This document shows positions 10,030-18,479 of a stretch of DNA of 64,000 nucleotides, piece by piece; positions within the stretch are counted from its first letter, which is position 1; each line of letters begins with the position of its first letter. Where the stretch lies: contig DCZO01000001.1 in NCBI GenBank assembly GCA_002331335.1, forward strand, positions 254,902 through 318,901, written 5' to 3'. The notes under the pieces were generated by a model, which saw only the letters and a program-made list of their open reading frames with translations, did no database searches and was not told where the DNA came from. Made by a program: the position numbers and the translations under genes. The DNA comes from Nitrospira sp. UBA2082. GTDB lineage: Bacteria > Nitrospirota > Nitrospiria > Nitrospirales > Nitrospiraceae.

Positions 10030-12102
10030 ATGAAGAGTAGTCGCCTGTTGCCCCTGATCGGGGGGCTGATTCTCGGCACGACGCAGTTTGCGTTTGCCGA
10101 TGAGGTCAACTTTAAGATTACCGATATCCCGGGGTATTGGTTCGATCTTGATGGCATGGAGAATCCGCACAAAGCAACCCGTTCCCTGGCCATCGTTCCC
10201 CCTGGTACCAAGGTGAATTTTTGGCAAGAGATTAACGGTGTGAAAGTCGCGGAAAGCAAGCATACCGTGACCAGCCTGCTGTGGCCATCAACCGCCGGCA
10301 ATGATGAGCGGATCGATCAGCCTTCCGCAAATCAGGCTAATCACTCCAGGATCCTGACGACTCCGGGTTTGTACGTGTTTTTTTGCAAGCTCCATCCGTA
10401 CATGCTGGGGGGAGTGATCGTTGATGATCCGACTACCAAGACGGAGTCTGGCGATGCAGCCTTTGACATCGGCAACCAGCTCACGCTTCTGATTAAGCGA
10501 GAAGTCACGGATGTTGGGAATTTGACCTTTGATAGTAACTCCAATCTGGGGCTGCGGTTGTTGCGGGCATTTTTTATCGTGACGACCCCATCCAATTGGA
10601 AAGACTACACCAAGGTGGGACAAGCCTATAAGCCAGCCTATCCCGCCGTGCCGGTGGTTGTGAGTGGTGGAGCAGTCGTTCCTAACCTTGAGGCAGCACT
10701 CCAGGCAACATTTGATGGCGATACGATTCCTCGCCAGAAAAAACCCCGCACCAAAGGGATTGGAGAAGTTTGGGTTGATACCCAGTATGAGTTGACCGAC
10801 AAGAACGGGAAAGGGGCAACCTATCCAGGGACGGCGACCGTTGTGTCGGCTACGGGATGGAATGTCACGAGGAAGATTGCGCTGCCGGATCAGCTGATGA
10901 ACAACGGGCACAACCTCTGGGCCAGCAATGATCAGAAGGAGATCTATCAAACAGAGTGGCACGGCAACAGCCTCTTTGTGATCAATCGTCGTAACGGGAA
11001 GCTCATTCAAGAGATTGATCTCGTCTACGGCCCTGAAGTCACGAGCAAAGGCATTGCGTGCCATGATCCGGCGCATGTCATGACGCGGTTGCATCCTGGT
11101 ACAAGTGACCTGCAGGTGCATGTGGGGTGCAACGGCGATGATGGGGTCATCGAGTTGGACCGGTTGCCGAACGGAACACTCACGGTCGGTCGGCTGATCT
11201 CGATACAAGATCCAAACAATCTCACCAAGCAAACTCAGCCCCATGCTCACTGGATGGGGTACAACGGTGAGCACATGGTGACACCTAATTCCAATTCAGC
11301 GGACTCGACGTTGTATGAGTTTACAGGCTGGAACACGGGCCATGTGCTTGCGAAGAATGAGACAGGGCCTGTGTCTATTGCGAGCGGTATGATGCCGGAT
11401 TCCAGCAAGTATTATGTGACGAACTACCTGGGGCACTCGATTTCGGTGATGAATGGCCCGCGTACATTGACAAACTATACTGGCGTTGGTGGACTCAAGG
11501 GTGCTGGTCCTTATGCGCCCGGGGAGAAGATCAAAGACATCAGCTTGATTCAGGGCTATGATCTGGTCAAGGGTTGTGAAAAGGATGCGCAGGGCAAAGA
11601 AAAATGTGTGGATGGTTTCATCGGCGGCTTGCCGGTGCAGGTTCCGGTGAGCCCGGATGGTAGGTTCGTGATTACGGGGAATACCTTGGGCGGCACCATT
11701 ACCATCGTGGATGCAGCCACCGATACCCTTGTGAGGATCATTCCCTGCGACCCAGGTTGCCATGGCGTGAATTTCGGCGCTAAGAAGGGCGGCGGGTACT
11801 ATGCCTATGTCACCAGCAAGTTCGCCAACAGGCTGATCGTGTTGGATTATGATCCCGACAACAACGGTGATGTGTCGGATGCTGCGATCGCCGGTTGGGT
11901 AGTGCTAGCCAACGACCGTGTGGCCAAAGACGATAAGATCGTCGGCAACAAGGGCCAGGGAGGCCAGGGAGTGCTTCCGGTGCCCAATGTGTATAACGGT
12001 TGGGTGCAGGAGCTGCCGATTGGCTACAAGGCGCAGCTGACTCGTGCGCAGCGGAATCCGATCGGGCCGATCGGTGGCCATAACCCCCACGGCGATCGCT
12101 AA
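10030..12102 (+). CDS. Periplasmic cupredoxin/beta-propeller fusion protein
   Basis: 690 residues. The ATG at 10030 is chosen because TAGGAGGAGG lies just upstream and a clear signal peptide follows (cleavage near QFAFADE). Residues about 25-135 form a plastocyanin-like domain with a type 1 copper site: a histidine in SKHTVTS, then C, H and M in FFCKLHPYMLGG. The rest (about 270-640) has repeated blade-like segments (LFVINRRNGKLIQEIDL, YYVTNYLGHSISVMNG, FVITGNTLGGTITIVDAATDTL, YAYVTSKFANRLIVLDYD), matching a YncE/nitrous-oxide-reductase-type seven-bladed propeller. Extra Cys residues occur (GCEKDAQGKEKC, PCDPGCHG). It is monocistronic, with a strong terminator after it. A periplasmic electron-transfer or copper role is inferred; no enzyme activity can be read. 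Confidence 0.85.
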   Translation: MKSSRLLPLIGGLILGTTQFAFADEVNFKITDIPGYWFDLDGMENPHKATRSLAIVPPGTKVNFWQEINGVKVAESKHTVTSLLWPSTAGNDERIDQPSANQANHSRILTTPGLYVFFCKLHPYMLGGVIVDDPTTKTESGDAAFDIGNQLTLLIKREVTDVGNLTFDSNSNLGLRLLRAFFIVTTPSNWKDYTKVGQAYKPAYPAVPVVVSGGAVVPNLEAALQATFDGDTIPRQKKPRTKGIGEVWVDTQYELTDKNGKGATYPGTATVVSATGWNVTRKIALPDQLMNNGHNLWASNDQKEIYQTEWHGNSLFVINRRNGKLIQEIDLVYGPEVTSKGIACHDPAHVMTRLHPGTSDLQVHVGCNGDDGVIELDRLPNGTLTVGRLISIQDPNNLTKQTQPHAHWMGYNGEHMVTPNSNSADSTLYEFTGWNTGHVLAKNETGPVSIASGMMPDSSKYYVTNYLGHSISVMNGPRTLTNYTGVGGLKGAGPYAPGEKIKDISLIQGYDLVKGCEKDAQGKEKCVDGFIGGLPVQVPVSPDGRFVITGNTLGGTITIVDAATDTLVRIIPCDPGCHGVNFGAKKGGGYYAYVTSKFANRLIVLDYDPDNNGDVSDAAIAGWVVLANDRVAKDDKIVGNKGQGGQGVLPVPNVYNGWVQELPIGYKAQLTRAQRNPIGPIGGHNPHGDR

Positions 12103-12174
12103 AAAAACGGCGAGCGGACCTAGGGGAAAAACACGATCGTATCGGCAGCCGGCTAACCCTACGGCTGTAGCGTA

Positions 12175-12223
12175 AAGGCCCCGGTGCGGAGTCTTACAAC
12201 TCCGCACCGGGGCCTTGTTCTTT
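12175..12223 (+). terminator. Strong intrinsic terminator
   Basis: A perfect 18-bp GC-rich stem (12175-12192 with 12199-12216) with a 6-base loop, followed by GTTCTTT. It lies between the cupredoxin gene and the convergent HD-GYP gene and could stop transcription from both sides. Confidence 0.85.
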
Positions 12224-12248
12224 ATCGTCGAGGAGCAACAGGGGGTGG

Positions 12249-13391
12249 TCAGGTTTCGCGGATTTGGTCGGGCTGCACACGGTCGGCATACTGATTGTGG
12301 ATGCGGGTCACTTCGTCCGCGGAGGCGACGAAGACATCGAGCAGTTCTGGGTCGAAATGCTCCCCGCGGTGTTTAATCATGAGCTCAATGGCATGGCTGA
12401 TTTCAAATGCCGGTTTGTAGACACGTTGGGTCGTCAAGGCATCGAAGGCATCGGCGATGGAGGCGATACGGCCTTCGACGGGAATGACCTCGCCCTTAAG
12501 GCCGCGTGGGTAGCCGGTGCCGTCGAATCGCTCATGGTGGGTATAGGCGATCACCGCCGCGACTTTGAGCAACTCCGCATCGGATCCACTCAGAATCCGG
12601 TAGCCGATTTCCGCGTGTTGGGCGATGACGTCGAATTCTTCCTGGGTAAATTTGCCGGGCTTCAACAGCACCTGGTCGGGTGTGCCGATTTTGCCGATGT
12701 CGTGCATGGGGCTGGCGGTGCGGATCAAATCGCATCGTTCGGCTGACAGCCCACTTTTGCGCGCCAAGAGTTCGCAGTAGTGGCTCATCCGTTGAATGTG
12801 CTGCGCGGTGGCACTGTCGCGGAACTCCGCGGCGATGGCGAGCCGCTGAATGGTCTCTTCGCGCGACAGGCGCAATTCTTTCTCGCTGCGTTCCAGCCAA
12901 TCCAAGGCCTGCTGAAGCGCAATCGTCCTGGTGCGCACGATGTCTTCCAGGCTCTCACGATGGAAGCGGTTCTCCAGTTCGAGCCGGCGGCGGCGCAGGG
13001 CATTGGCGATATTGATCAGCACTTCATTCGTCTCGAACGGTTTGACGATGTAGCCGAACGCGCCCACCTCGATGGCGGCGTTGGCCAGCACCGAACTGTC
13101 CAGTCCGGTGACCATGATCGCAGCGGTGTCAGGATGGTCCGCGAGCACATTGCGCACCAGATCCATGCCGGATTCACCCGGCATATTGACATCGCATAGC
13201 ATGAGCGCGAAGGGCTGGGTCTTCAATTTCTGGCGGGCGTCCCGCGCGTCGACCGCGAATTCCACGGTGTAGCCGTGCGAGGTGAGGAGATAGCCGAGTA
13301 CGCGCCTGATCGCTTCCTCGTCGTCGACGACGAGGAGCGTGCGGTTGTTCAACAAGGTCTGGTGATCGTGTTGACTCAGAGGAGACGGCAT
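12249..13391 (-). CDS. Response regulator with HD-GYP domain (c-di-GMP phosphodiesterase)
   Basis: 380 residues from the ATG at 13391, preceded by TAGGAC at normal spacing; the open frame extends 28 codons further. The receiver domain (about 15-135) has D23/D24, phosphoacceptor D67 and a conserved KPF lysine. A helical linker (about 140-200) leads to an HD-GYP domain with [10 protein letters not shown], the [16 protein letters not shown] signature and [10 protein letters not shown]. The full set of metal-binding and GYP residues supports hydrolysis of cyclic di-GMP in the cytoplasm. It stands alone, convergent to the cupredoxin gene. No kinase is adjacent. Confidence 0.93.
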   Translation of the reverse strand: MPSPLSQHDHQTLLNNRTLLVVDDEEAIRRVLGYLLTSHGYTVEFAVDARDARQKLKTQPFALMLCDVNMPGESGMDLVRNVLADHPDTAAIMVTGLDSSVLANAAIEVGAFGYIVKPFETNEVLINIANALRRRRLELENRFHRESLEDIVRTRTIALQQALDWLERSEKELRLSREETIQRLAIAAEFRDSATAQHIQRMSHYCELLARKSGLSAERCDLIRTASPMHDIGKIGTPDQVLLKPGKFTQEEFDVIAQHAEIGYRILSGSDAELLKVAAVIAYTHHERFDGTGYPRGLKGEVIPVEGRIASIADAFDALTTQRVYKPAFEISHAIELMIKHRGEHFDPELLDVFVASADEVTRIHNQYADRVQPDQIRET

Positions 13392-13539
13392 GTCGGTCGG
13401 TCCTATTCTTATTTTGGAGAGCGATTCGCTCAAGCGAGCATCGGACAAATCACTGGATTTCGCCAGAAATTTCACTCTTTGTGCAGGTCTCGTTTACGCA
13501 TCGCCTTGAAGCAAAAGGAGGGAAAATCCGGCCAGTGGT

Positions 13540-13568
13540 TTGCGCTTTCTTCACGCCTTCACTATAAT
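13540..13568 (+). promoter_or_regulatory. Predicted sigma-70-type promoter of rph-rdgB
   Basis: TATAAT at 13563-13568 with TTGCGC at 13540-13545, spacer 17, and 39 bases to the rph start. The -10 is perfect but the -35 matches only at TTG. Confidence 0.5.
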
Positions 13569-13607
13569 TCCCTCAATTCCATTCACACGTGGCAAAGGGG
13601 CATGGCA

Positions 13608-14351
13608 ATGAGCGGGATCGCGGGGTTGGTGAGGTTTGACGGGCGGCGGAAAGATCAAGTCCGTCCGGTGAAAGTGACGAGAAATTTCATCAAACACGCG
13701 GAGGGCGCGGTGTTGATCGAGATGGGTGATACCAAAGTCATTTGCACCGCTTCGGTTGAAGAAAAAGTTCCGCCGTTTCTCAAGGGAAAGGGAACCGGGT
13801 GGGTCACGGCCGAATACGCGATGCTGCCCCGTGCGACCCATGATCGGTCTCCACGCGAGGCTGTCAAAGGAAAACAAGGGGGCAGAACCCTGGAAATTCA
13901 GCGGCTGGTGGGGCGCTCGCTACGCTCCGTCACCGATTTGTCTCAATTGGGGGAGCGATCGATCTGGATCGACTGCGACGTGATTCAGGCGGACGGAGGG
14001 ACCAGGACGGCGTCGATCACCGGAGCGTTCATTGCGCTTGCCGATGCCTGCCTGGCGTTGAAGAAGAAGGATGCGATCAAACGCCTGCCGCTGACCGATT
14101 ACCTGGCGGCGGTGAGTGTCGGCAAAGTGGGTGGCGAGACGATGGTAGATCTGGCCTACACCGAAGACTCGATGGCCGAAGTGGACATGAACCTCGTGAT
14201 GACGGGCCGTGGCCGATATGTCGAGATTCAGGGGACGGCCGAGCGCACTCCCTTCGCCAAACAGGATATGGACGAATTCCTGGCGCTGGGCTGGCACGCG
14301 ATTCAGCGGCTCACCGCCATGCAGAAGGATTTGATCGGCGAGCTCGATTGA
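13608..14351 (+). CDS. rph: Ribonuclease PH
   Basis: Phosphorolytic 3'-5' exoribonuclease that trims tRNA 3' ends in the cytoplasm. The 247-residue product shows [77 protein letters not shown] and [16 protein letters not shown], all hallmarks of the family at normal length. The ATG at 13608 has AGGGG seven bases upstream; the in-frame ATG at 13602 is too close to that site. The frame is open further upstream to 13275 but overlaps the divergent HD-GYP gene there. rdgB starts one base after the stop, so the two are co-transcribed. tRNA genes follow. Confidence 0.97.
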   Translation: MSGIAGLVRFDGRRKDQVRPVKVTRNFIKHAEGAVLIEMGDTKVICTASVEEKVPPFLKGKGTGWVTAEYAMLPRATHDRSPREAVKGKQGGRTLEIQRLVGRSLRSVTDLSQLGERSIWIDCDVIQADGGTRTASITGAFIALADACLALKKKDAIKRLPLTDYLAAVSVGKVGGETMVDLAYTEDSMAEVDMNLVMTGRGRYVEIQGTAERTPFAKQDMDEFLALGWHAIQRLTAMQKDLIGELD

Positions 14352-14352
14352 C

Positions 14353-14958
14353 GTGCCGGCACCGAAGGACATCGTGCTGGCGACCCGCAACCGGCATAAG
14401 GGAGCGGAGGTCGCCGCGCTCTTGGACGGCTTGGGCATCACGATCAGAACATTGGACGAATTTCCTCACGCGCCGGAGGTCGTCGAAGACGGGGCGACCT
14501 GCGAGGCCAACGCCGTCAAAAAAGCGAAAGAGATCGCCGCCGCCACCGGTCTCCCGGCTGTGGCCGACGACACGGGATTGGAAGTCGATGCGTTGGGTGG
14601 GCGTCCGGGCGTCTACGCTGCGCGGTATGCCGGCGAGCAGGCGACGTACGAGGATAATTGCCGGAAGTTGATTCACGAGTTGTCCGGCGTGCCGTCCGGG
14701 AAACGGACCGCCCGCTTTATCACGGTGGCGGCGCTCGCATTCCCGTCCGACGGCGTGCGCGTGACGACCGGTGAATTGCGCGGATTGATTACGGATACGC
14801 TGGCCGGTTCACAGGGCTTTGGGTACGATCCGGTGTTTTTCGTGCCTGATTTGGGCAAGACGCTGGCGGAATTGTCCGCTGAAGAAAAAAACCGTGTCAG
14901 TCATCGGGCCAAAGCCTTTGGGAAACTGCGGGAACTTCTCAGAACTATAAAATGGTGA
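14353..14958 (+). CDS. rdgB: Non-canonical purine NTP pyrophosphatase (RdgB/HAM1)
   Basis: Hydrolyses dITP, XTP and ITP to the monophosphates and keeps damaged purines out of DNA. The 201-residue protein has VLATRNRHKGAEVAALL near the N-terminus, VADDTGLEVDALGGRPGVYAARYAG, the GFGYDPVFFVPD loop and a C-terminal SHRAKAFGKL. The GTG start at 14353 lies one base after the rph stop and gives a normal N-terminus. rph-rdgB pairing is common in bacteria. Its stop codon overlaps the left arm of an 11-base inverted repeat (14957-14967 with 15029-15039). Confidence 0.96.
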   Translation: MPAPKDIVLATRNRHKGAEVAALLDGLGITIRTLDEFPHAPEVVEDGATCEANAVKKAKEIAAATGLPAVADDTGLEVDALGGRPGVYAARYAGEQATYEDNCRKLIHELSGVPSGKRTARFITVAALAFPSDGVRVTTGELRGLITDTLAGSQGFGYDPVFFVPDLGKTLAELSAEEKNRVSHRAKAFGKLRELLRTIKW

Positions 14959-15039
14959 ATGTTGAATTGTAATTGAAAGCACCCCGCGAGTTCGGTCATC
15001 ATGTGCCATTCAACATTGAACAGTAAGCATTCAACATTC
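14957..15039. repeat. Inverted repeat between rdgB and tRNA-Pro
   Basis: GAATGTTGAAT at 14957-14967 is the exact inverse of ATTCAACATTC at 15029-15039; a further partial copy (ATTCAACATTGAA) lies at 15008-15020. It overlaps the rdgB stop. It could be a small dispersed element or a processing/terminator hairpin. Confidence 0.5.
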
Positions 15040-15049
15040 TTGAAGATGT

Positions 15050-15126
<77 letters not shown>

Positions 15127-15143
15127 CACCTCGCTTGCGCGTT

Positions 15144-15196
15144 CCGTTGCCTAATCGGCGTCAGCCATCTTCTATGGACGGCAACGGATAAACACC
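15144..15196. repeat. REP-like palindromic element, copy 1
   Basis: Arms CCGTTGCC (15144-15151) and GGCAACGG (15180-15187), then ATAAACACC. It shares inner sequence (CTAATCGGCGT) and the ATAAAC tail with copies at 15228 and 16144, while the arms differ by compensating changes. Confidence 0.7.
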
Positions 15197-15227
15197 GCAA
15201 GTGTTGTCTGTCTTATAGGCGTACATA

Positions 15228-15280
15228 CCGGCGCCTCATCGGCGTAGACATCCCCATTGACGGCGCCGGATAAACACACC
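15228..15280. repeat. REP-like palindromic element, copy 2
   Basis: Arms CCGGCGCC (15228-15235) and GGCGCCGG (15262-15269), then ATAAACACAC. Inner CTCATCGGCGT matches copy 1. It ends just before tRNA-Arg. Confidence 0.7.
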
Positions 15281-15287
15281 GGTATCT

Positions 15288-15364
<77 letters not shown>

Positions 15365-15411
15365 TATGCTGATTTCCGGCACCGGCAAACCGTTTGTCAT
15401 GTCTGCAACTT

Positions 15412-15435
15412 GTAACATGTCATGTTACATGTTAC
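15412..15435. promoter_or_regulatory. Palindromic operator candidate of the higBA-like locus
   Basis: GTAACATG-T-CATGTTAC (15412-15428) is a perfect 8+8 palindrome, followed at once by ATGTTAC (15429-15435), a third half-site. It ends 8 bases before the toxin start codon, the usual place for an antitoxin binding site. Binding by the HigA-like protein is inferred. Confidence 0.6.
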
Positions 15436-15443
15436 GCTGGGCA

Positions 15444-15721
15444 ATGATCCGGAAGATCAAGCATCGTGGCTTAAGACGGCTCTATGAGGACGGCGCCGGA
15501 GCGGCCTACGCCCGGACATTGCCGGAAAAGCGGAGCTCTACCTGTCGGTACTGGATACCGCGCGAACTGTCCAGGAGCTCGATATCACCGGCTTTGGCTT
15601 GCACCGCCTGACCGGCGACCGCAAGGGGTGGTTCAGCGTCTTCGTATCCCGCAATCACCGGATCATTTTCCGGTTTGAAGATGGAAAGGCCTTCGATCTG
15701 GATTTGGTGGACTATCATTAA
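15444..15721 (+). pseudogene. HigB/RelE-like toxin, frameshifted
   Basis: The ATG at 15444 opens MIRKIKHRGLRRLYEDG, the N-terminus of the HigB (plasmid maintenance toxin) family of ribosome-dependent mRNA endonucleases. Near 15495 the frame shifts. The remainder continues in another frame as LRPDIAGKAELYLSVLDTAR, then FGLHRLTGDRKGWFSVFVS and RIIFRFEDGKAFDLDLVDYH, ending at TAA 15719-15721. Adding one base near 15495-15496 would restore a 92-residue protein, the family's usual length. The antitoxin downstream is intact and its AAGGAGG site overlaps the toxin stop. The defect may be real inactivation or a sequencing error in a GC-rich stretch (GGCGCCGG). As read, no functional toxin is made. 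Confidence 0.82.
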
Positions 15722-15733
15722 AGGAGGGTCAAA

Positions 15734-16033
15734 ATGCCGATGAAACAACCGGCTCATCCGGGAAAACTGATTGGCCATTCCGTTGAGGCTTCGGGCCTCA
15801 GTCTGACTGACGCGGCCAAGCGCCTTGGCGTGACGCGCCAGACCCTCTCGCGGGTGATCAATGGCAGGACCTCGCTCTCGCCTGAGATGGCGGTTCGGGT
15901 CTCCAAGGCCTTTGGCTCGACCGTGGAGCACTGGATGCGTATGCAGCTGGCCTATGATCTGGCGGCCGTGGAGAAGACGGCGAAATCAATCAAGGTGAAG
16001 CGGTTCCCGGACGTCGAACGGCTTGCGGTGTGA
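15734..16033 (+). CDS. higA: HigA-family antitoxin
   Basis: 99 residues with an XRE-type helix-turn-helix at about 20-75 (LTDAAKRLGVTRQTLSRVINGRTSLSPEMAVRVSKAF), followed by the HigA-typical STVEHWMRMQLAYDLA segment. In family members the protein neutralises the HigB toxin and represses its own operon by binding a palindrome upstream. ATG 15734 has an ideal AAGGAGG overlapping the end of the toxin gene, 12 bases after the toxin stop, so translation was probably coupled. With the toxin frameshifted it may now act only as a repressor. Confidence 0.92.
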   Translation: MPMKQPAHPGKLIGHSVEASGLSLTDAAKRLGVTRQTLSRVINGRTSLSPEMAVRVSKAFGSTVEHWMRMQLAYDLAAVEKTAKSIKVKRFPDVERLAV

Positions 16034-16143
16034 CGTGGGGGCTCTTCCCGAATTGTGACATCTTCCTCCTGAACCGGTCTTTCTGAAGTGAACGAGCCCT
16101 TCGGATAGCTCCTGCTAGCGAAGACAAACCGCGCGTGCGCGAA

Positions 16144-16197
16144 CCGGCGGCTCACCCGGCGGAGCCACTCTTCTTTGCGCCGCCGGATAAACGCCTC
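16144..16197. repeat. REP-like palindromic element, copy 3
   Basis: Arms CCGGCGGC (16144-16151) and GCCGCCGG (16179-16186), then ATAAACGCC. An inner stem GGCTC/GAGCC is also possible. It aligns with copies 1 and 2 over the whole element. The 16034-16259 gap otherwise shows no gene; a minus-strand open frame across it is a by-product of the element. Confidence 0.65.
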
Positions 16198-16259
16198 CAG
16201 TGGATTTGTTTCCCCTCGCTCGTTCCGACGGCTCAGTCGGTCGGGCCCATCCCGTTTCA

Positions 16260-16901
16260 TCAGGCATGGCGCAATTGAATTTTGAAGATGACGCGGCGGC
16301 TTCGCTCCCGATCCGGCTGTCCTGCCGCATTGCGAATGAGGTCCTGGCGCCCGCGTCCGTTCGCTGACGCTTTCTGCTGGAAACATTCGTAGGCCCAGGG
16401 CAGGCGCGCGCGAATGATGTCCAATCCTTTCGCCAACACCGCGAACGATCGATCCTGGCTCAATTTCAGATTGCGAATATCGTCCCCTTGGTCGTCGGTA
16501 TAGCCCTCGATCACAAAGGACTCTACGTCATGGCCCTGCGGACCGCAGATCATGGTGGCGTAGTAGGGGATCGTGTCGGCCAGGAATGCCTCTGCCGGTG
16601 GCAACAGCGTGCTCTTGCCCAATTCAAAATTCAGGATGGCCGTTGGAATAACAACGCGCATCACATCGGGATCTACACGGCTCCGTTCAACCGTCAGGCG
16701 ATGCGGTTGTCGCAGTATCTGACGCTCGGTAGTGGTACGATTCTCGGAGCCCGCCGGCTTCGCATTCCCCTCTTCGACCCTGGTGATATGGGCCGCCAGC
16801 AGGAGAATAAAGATCACTGCCAGCGAGGTCATGAGGTCGGCAATTCCTCCGCCTACGGTGGACGAATCGTCGGAGGTCTCGTGCTCAACGTCGGACTTCA
16901 T
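16260..16901 (-). CDS. ZorB-like / MotB-type OmpA-domain protein
   Basis: 213 residues. A single N-terminal membrane helix (about 19-40) carries GGGIADLMTSLAVIFILLLAA. The aspartate (D22) just inside the helix matches the ion-channel Asp of MotB and of ZorB (ADLMT). The C-terminus is an OmpA-like peptidoglycan-binding fold: FVIEGYTDDQGDDIRNLKLSQDRSFAVL and later RERSRRVIFKI. The start overlaps the stop of the upstream ZorA-like gene by ATGA, so the two subunits are translationally coupled. Together they should form a cell-wall-anchored, ion-driven stator in the inner membrane. No Zorya effector (zorC, zorD or zorE) lies next to it. A non-defence TolR/MotB-like role is possible. Confidence 0.75.
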   Translation of the reverse strand: MKSDVEHETSDDSSTVGGGIADLMTSLAVIFILLLAAHITRVEEGNAKPAGSENRTTTERQILRQPHRLTVERSRVDPDVMRVVIPTAILNFELGKSTLLPPAEAFLADTIPYYATMICGPQGHDVESFVIEGYTDDQGDDIRNLKLSQDRSFAVLAKGLDIIRARLPWAYECFQQKASANGRGRQDLIRNAAGQPDRERSRRVIFKIQLRHA

Positions 16902-18145
16902 TCAACTCCTGCCTTGTGGTGCGCCGCCCGGTTGAAACCGGGGATTCTCCATCTGCCAATGGTTTTCCCCGGCCCAGGATCCGATTGGCTTTCAGCAACG
17001 TGATGATCGCCATCAAGGCGGCGCATCAGCCGGTCAAGCATCTTGTCTGTCTCAGCTTGGGGGAACGGAGCAGTGCGGCGTTGTTTGTCGATGGAATGGG
17101 TGAGTTCTCGAAGAGATTCCAGCAAAGGGTCCATCAAGGGTTTCAGCGCCCGTCTTACTTCAGCACCGATATCGGAGGCCAGGTCCTCGGGTTTCAAGCG
17201 GCCCTGTGTGCTGCCCAGTGTTGCGAGGGATTGGGAGATCGATGTGAGAGCCGACACCATTGAGCTCAGGCGCTGTTGCATCGCCTCGCCCAGGTGATTC
17301 GCTGAATCGTTTCGCAATATGCCTCCGACTGAAGCGGGCGGGCTCTGTGACACGGGGTGGTTCCGGTCTATCACCTTCTGGGGAAACATCTCATCGAGGA
17401 GCGAGATCAAATGGCGATGATGTCTGGCAAGCCGGTACCATAACGACTTTTCCAGAAGCAGAAAGCTATTGGCGCAGGCAAGTCCGACAACAGAGGTGAC
17501 GAACTTTCCAGCGAGGCCGTTAATGAGCCCTTGAATCCCGTCAATCTGCGATCCGTTTGCATGAAGCTTGCTGAGCCCGATCAAAATAGCGAGGAACGTG
17601 AACATCAACCCCACGCCGGTCAGAAAGGAGGGCAGCTGCTGGTAGAACCGCACGTTGAGGCGGGTCGCACAGAGAGCGGAAAAAGAAAAATGCTCTGCGG
17701 CGGAGCGCTCGGTCGAGACGGTCGGCTCAATGAACCATGCGGGTTGTTCCACAACGAACGTCTTGCGATACGAGAGCCAGTCGCCGGCAAAGGTCCGCTC
17801 GGCCCGCATCACACGGTCCAATTCCTGGAGATCGTCCAAATCACGCCGAGTGCCTTGAGCCTGAGCCTGTTGCCGCTGCTTCTTGGATGAGTGAGGGAGC
17901 AGTATCCATTCCCGGGAAGCCTGGTGACGCGCCGAGGCGAGGCGGGTAATGGTCGGGTGGAGGCGAGCAAAGGCCTGTCGAATCTGCCGGGTGCCCAGGA
18001 TGAGACCAATGCTGTGCCACAGACATAAGAGGAGGATCCCACCGGCGCCGAGCCAACTCAGCAGCGGACTCTGAAAGCCGCCGACCAAGGCCATGTCACG
18101 GCTCAGCAGGTCCCAACTTGCCCCCAGCCAACCCCAGTTGCTCAT
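16898..18145 (-). CDS. ZorA-like / MotA-TolQ-ExbB family channel protein
   Basis: 415 residues from the ATG at 18145, which has GAGGT upstream; the frame is open to 18229. Membrane segments lie near residues 25-45, about 185-205 (PSFLTGVGLMFTFLAILIGLSK) and about 220-245 (GLAGKFVTSVVGLACANSFLLLEKS), the MotA/TolQ channel pattern in the form seen in ZorA. The C-terminal 170 residues are hydrophilic and helical, shorter than the long cytoplasmic tail of many ZorA proteins. It overlaps the ZorB-like gene by four bases. It is divergent from the DUF748 gene at 18480. The family assignment to an MotAB-type stator is secure; the Zorya-specific label is probable. Confidence 0.72.
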   Translation of the reverse strand: MSNWGWLGASWDLLSRDMALVGGFQSPLLSWLGAGGILLLCLWHSIGLILGTRQIRQAFARLHPTITRLASARHQASREWILLPHSSKKQRQQAQAQGTRRDLDDLQELDRVMRAERTFAGDWLSYRKTFVVEQPAWFIEPTVSTERSAAEHFSFSALCATRLNVRFYQQLPSFLTGVGLMFTFLAILIGLSKLHANGSQIDGIQGLINGLAGKFVTSVVGLACANSFLLLEKSLWYRLARHHRHLISLLDEMFPQKVIDRNHPVSQSPPASVGGILRNDSANHLGEAMQQRLSSMVSALTSISQSLATLGSTQGRLKPEDLASDIGAEVRRALKPLMDPLLESLRELTHSIDKQRRTAPFPQAETDKMLDRLMRRLDGDHHVAESQSDPGPGKTIGRWRIPGFNRAAHHKAGVE

Positions 18146-18479
18146 ATCCAGTACCTCGGTGGAATCATGACAAGCAAGAGATTCGGGATGCTCTAGCTCA
18201 ACATCCGTGCCAAGAAGCCCGACTCGCATATGAGCAATAGATTGAAGCGGTTATGAGTTGTGGAACGGGCACGGGAGGAAGCGTTTGCCGACCGGGTGAG
18301 AATTTCTGCCGAGTACAGGTCCTGTCCGGCTGGGCAGGTTGACAGAAATAGGACGTGTTTCTGTTGACACGTAGGCCGATGCTTCTTCCTTGCGTGGAGA
18401 CGCCGCCTATCTCTAGACATTGAAAGGGAATGTCCCCTATAGTTTCCCCTCCATCAGTCTTCCTAGGGCTTGAACGAGC

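Noticed and set aside
10288..11274. Long minus-strand open frame opposite the cupredoxin gene
   Set aside because: Antisense shadow without recognisable domains, start signal or ribosome site.
15952..16386. Minus-strand frame spanning the gap after higA
   Set aside because: It runs through the antitoxin gene, a REP-like element and the zorB-like 3' end, with no domain.
16260..18145. A complete Zorya defence system
   Set aside because: No zorC, zorD or zorE-like gene flanks the pair, so only a ZorAB-like module is claimed.
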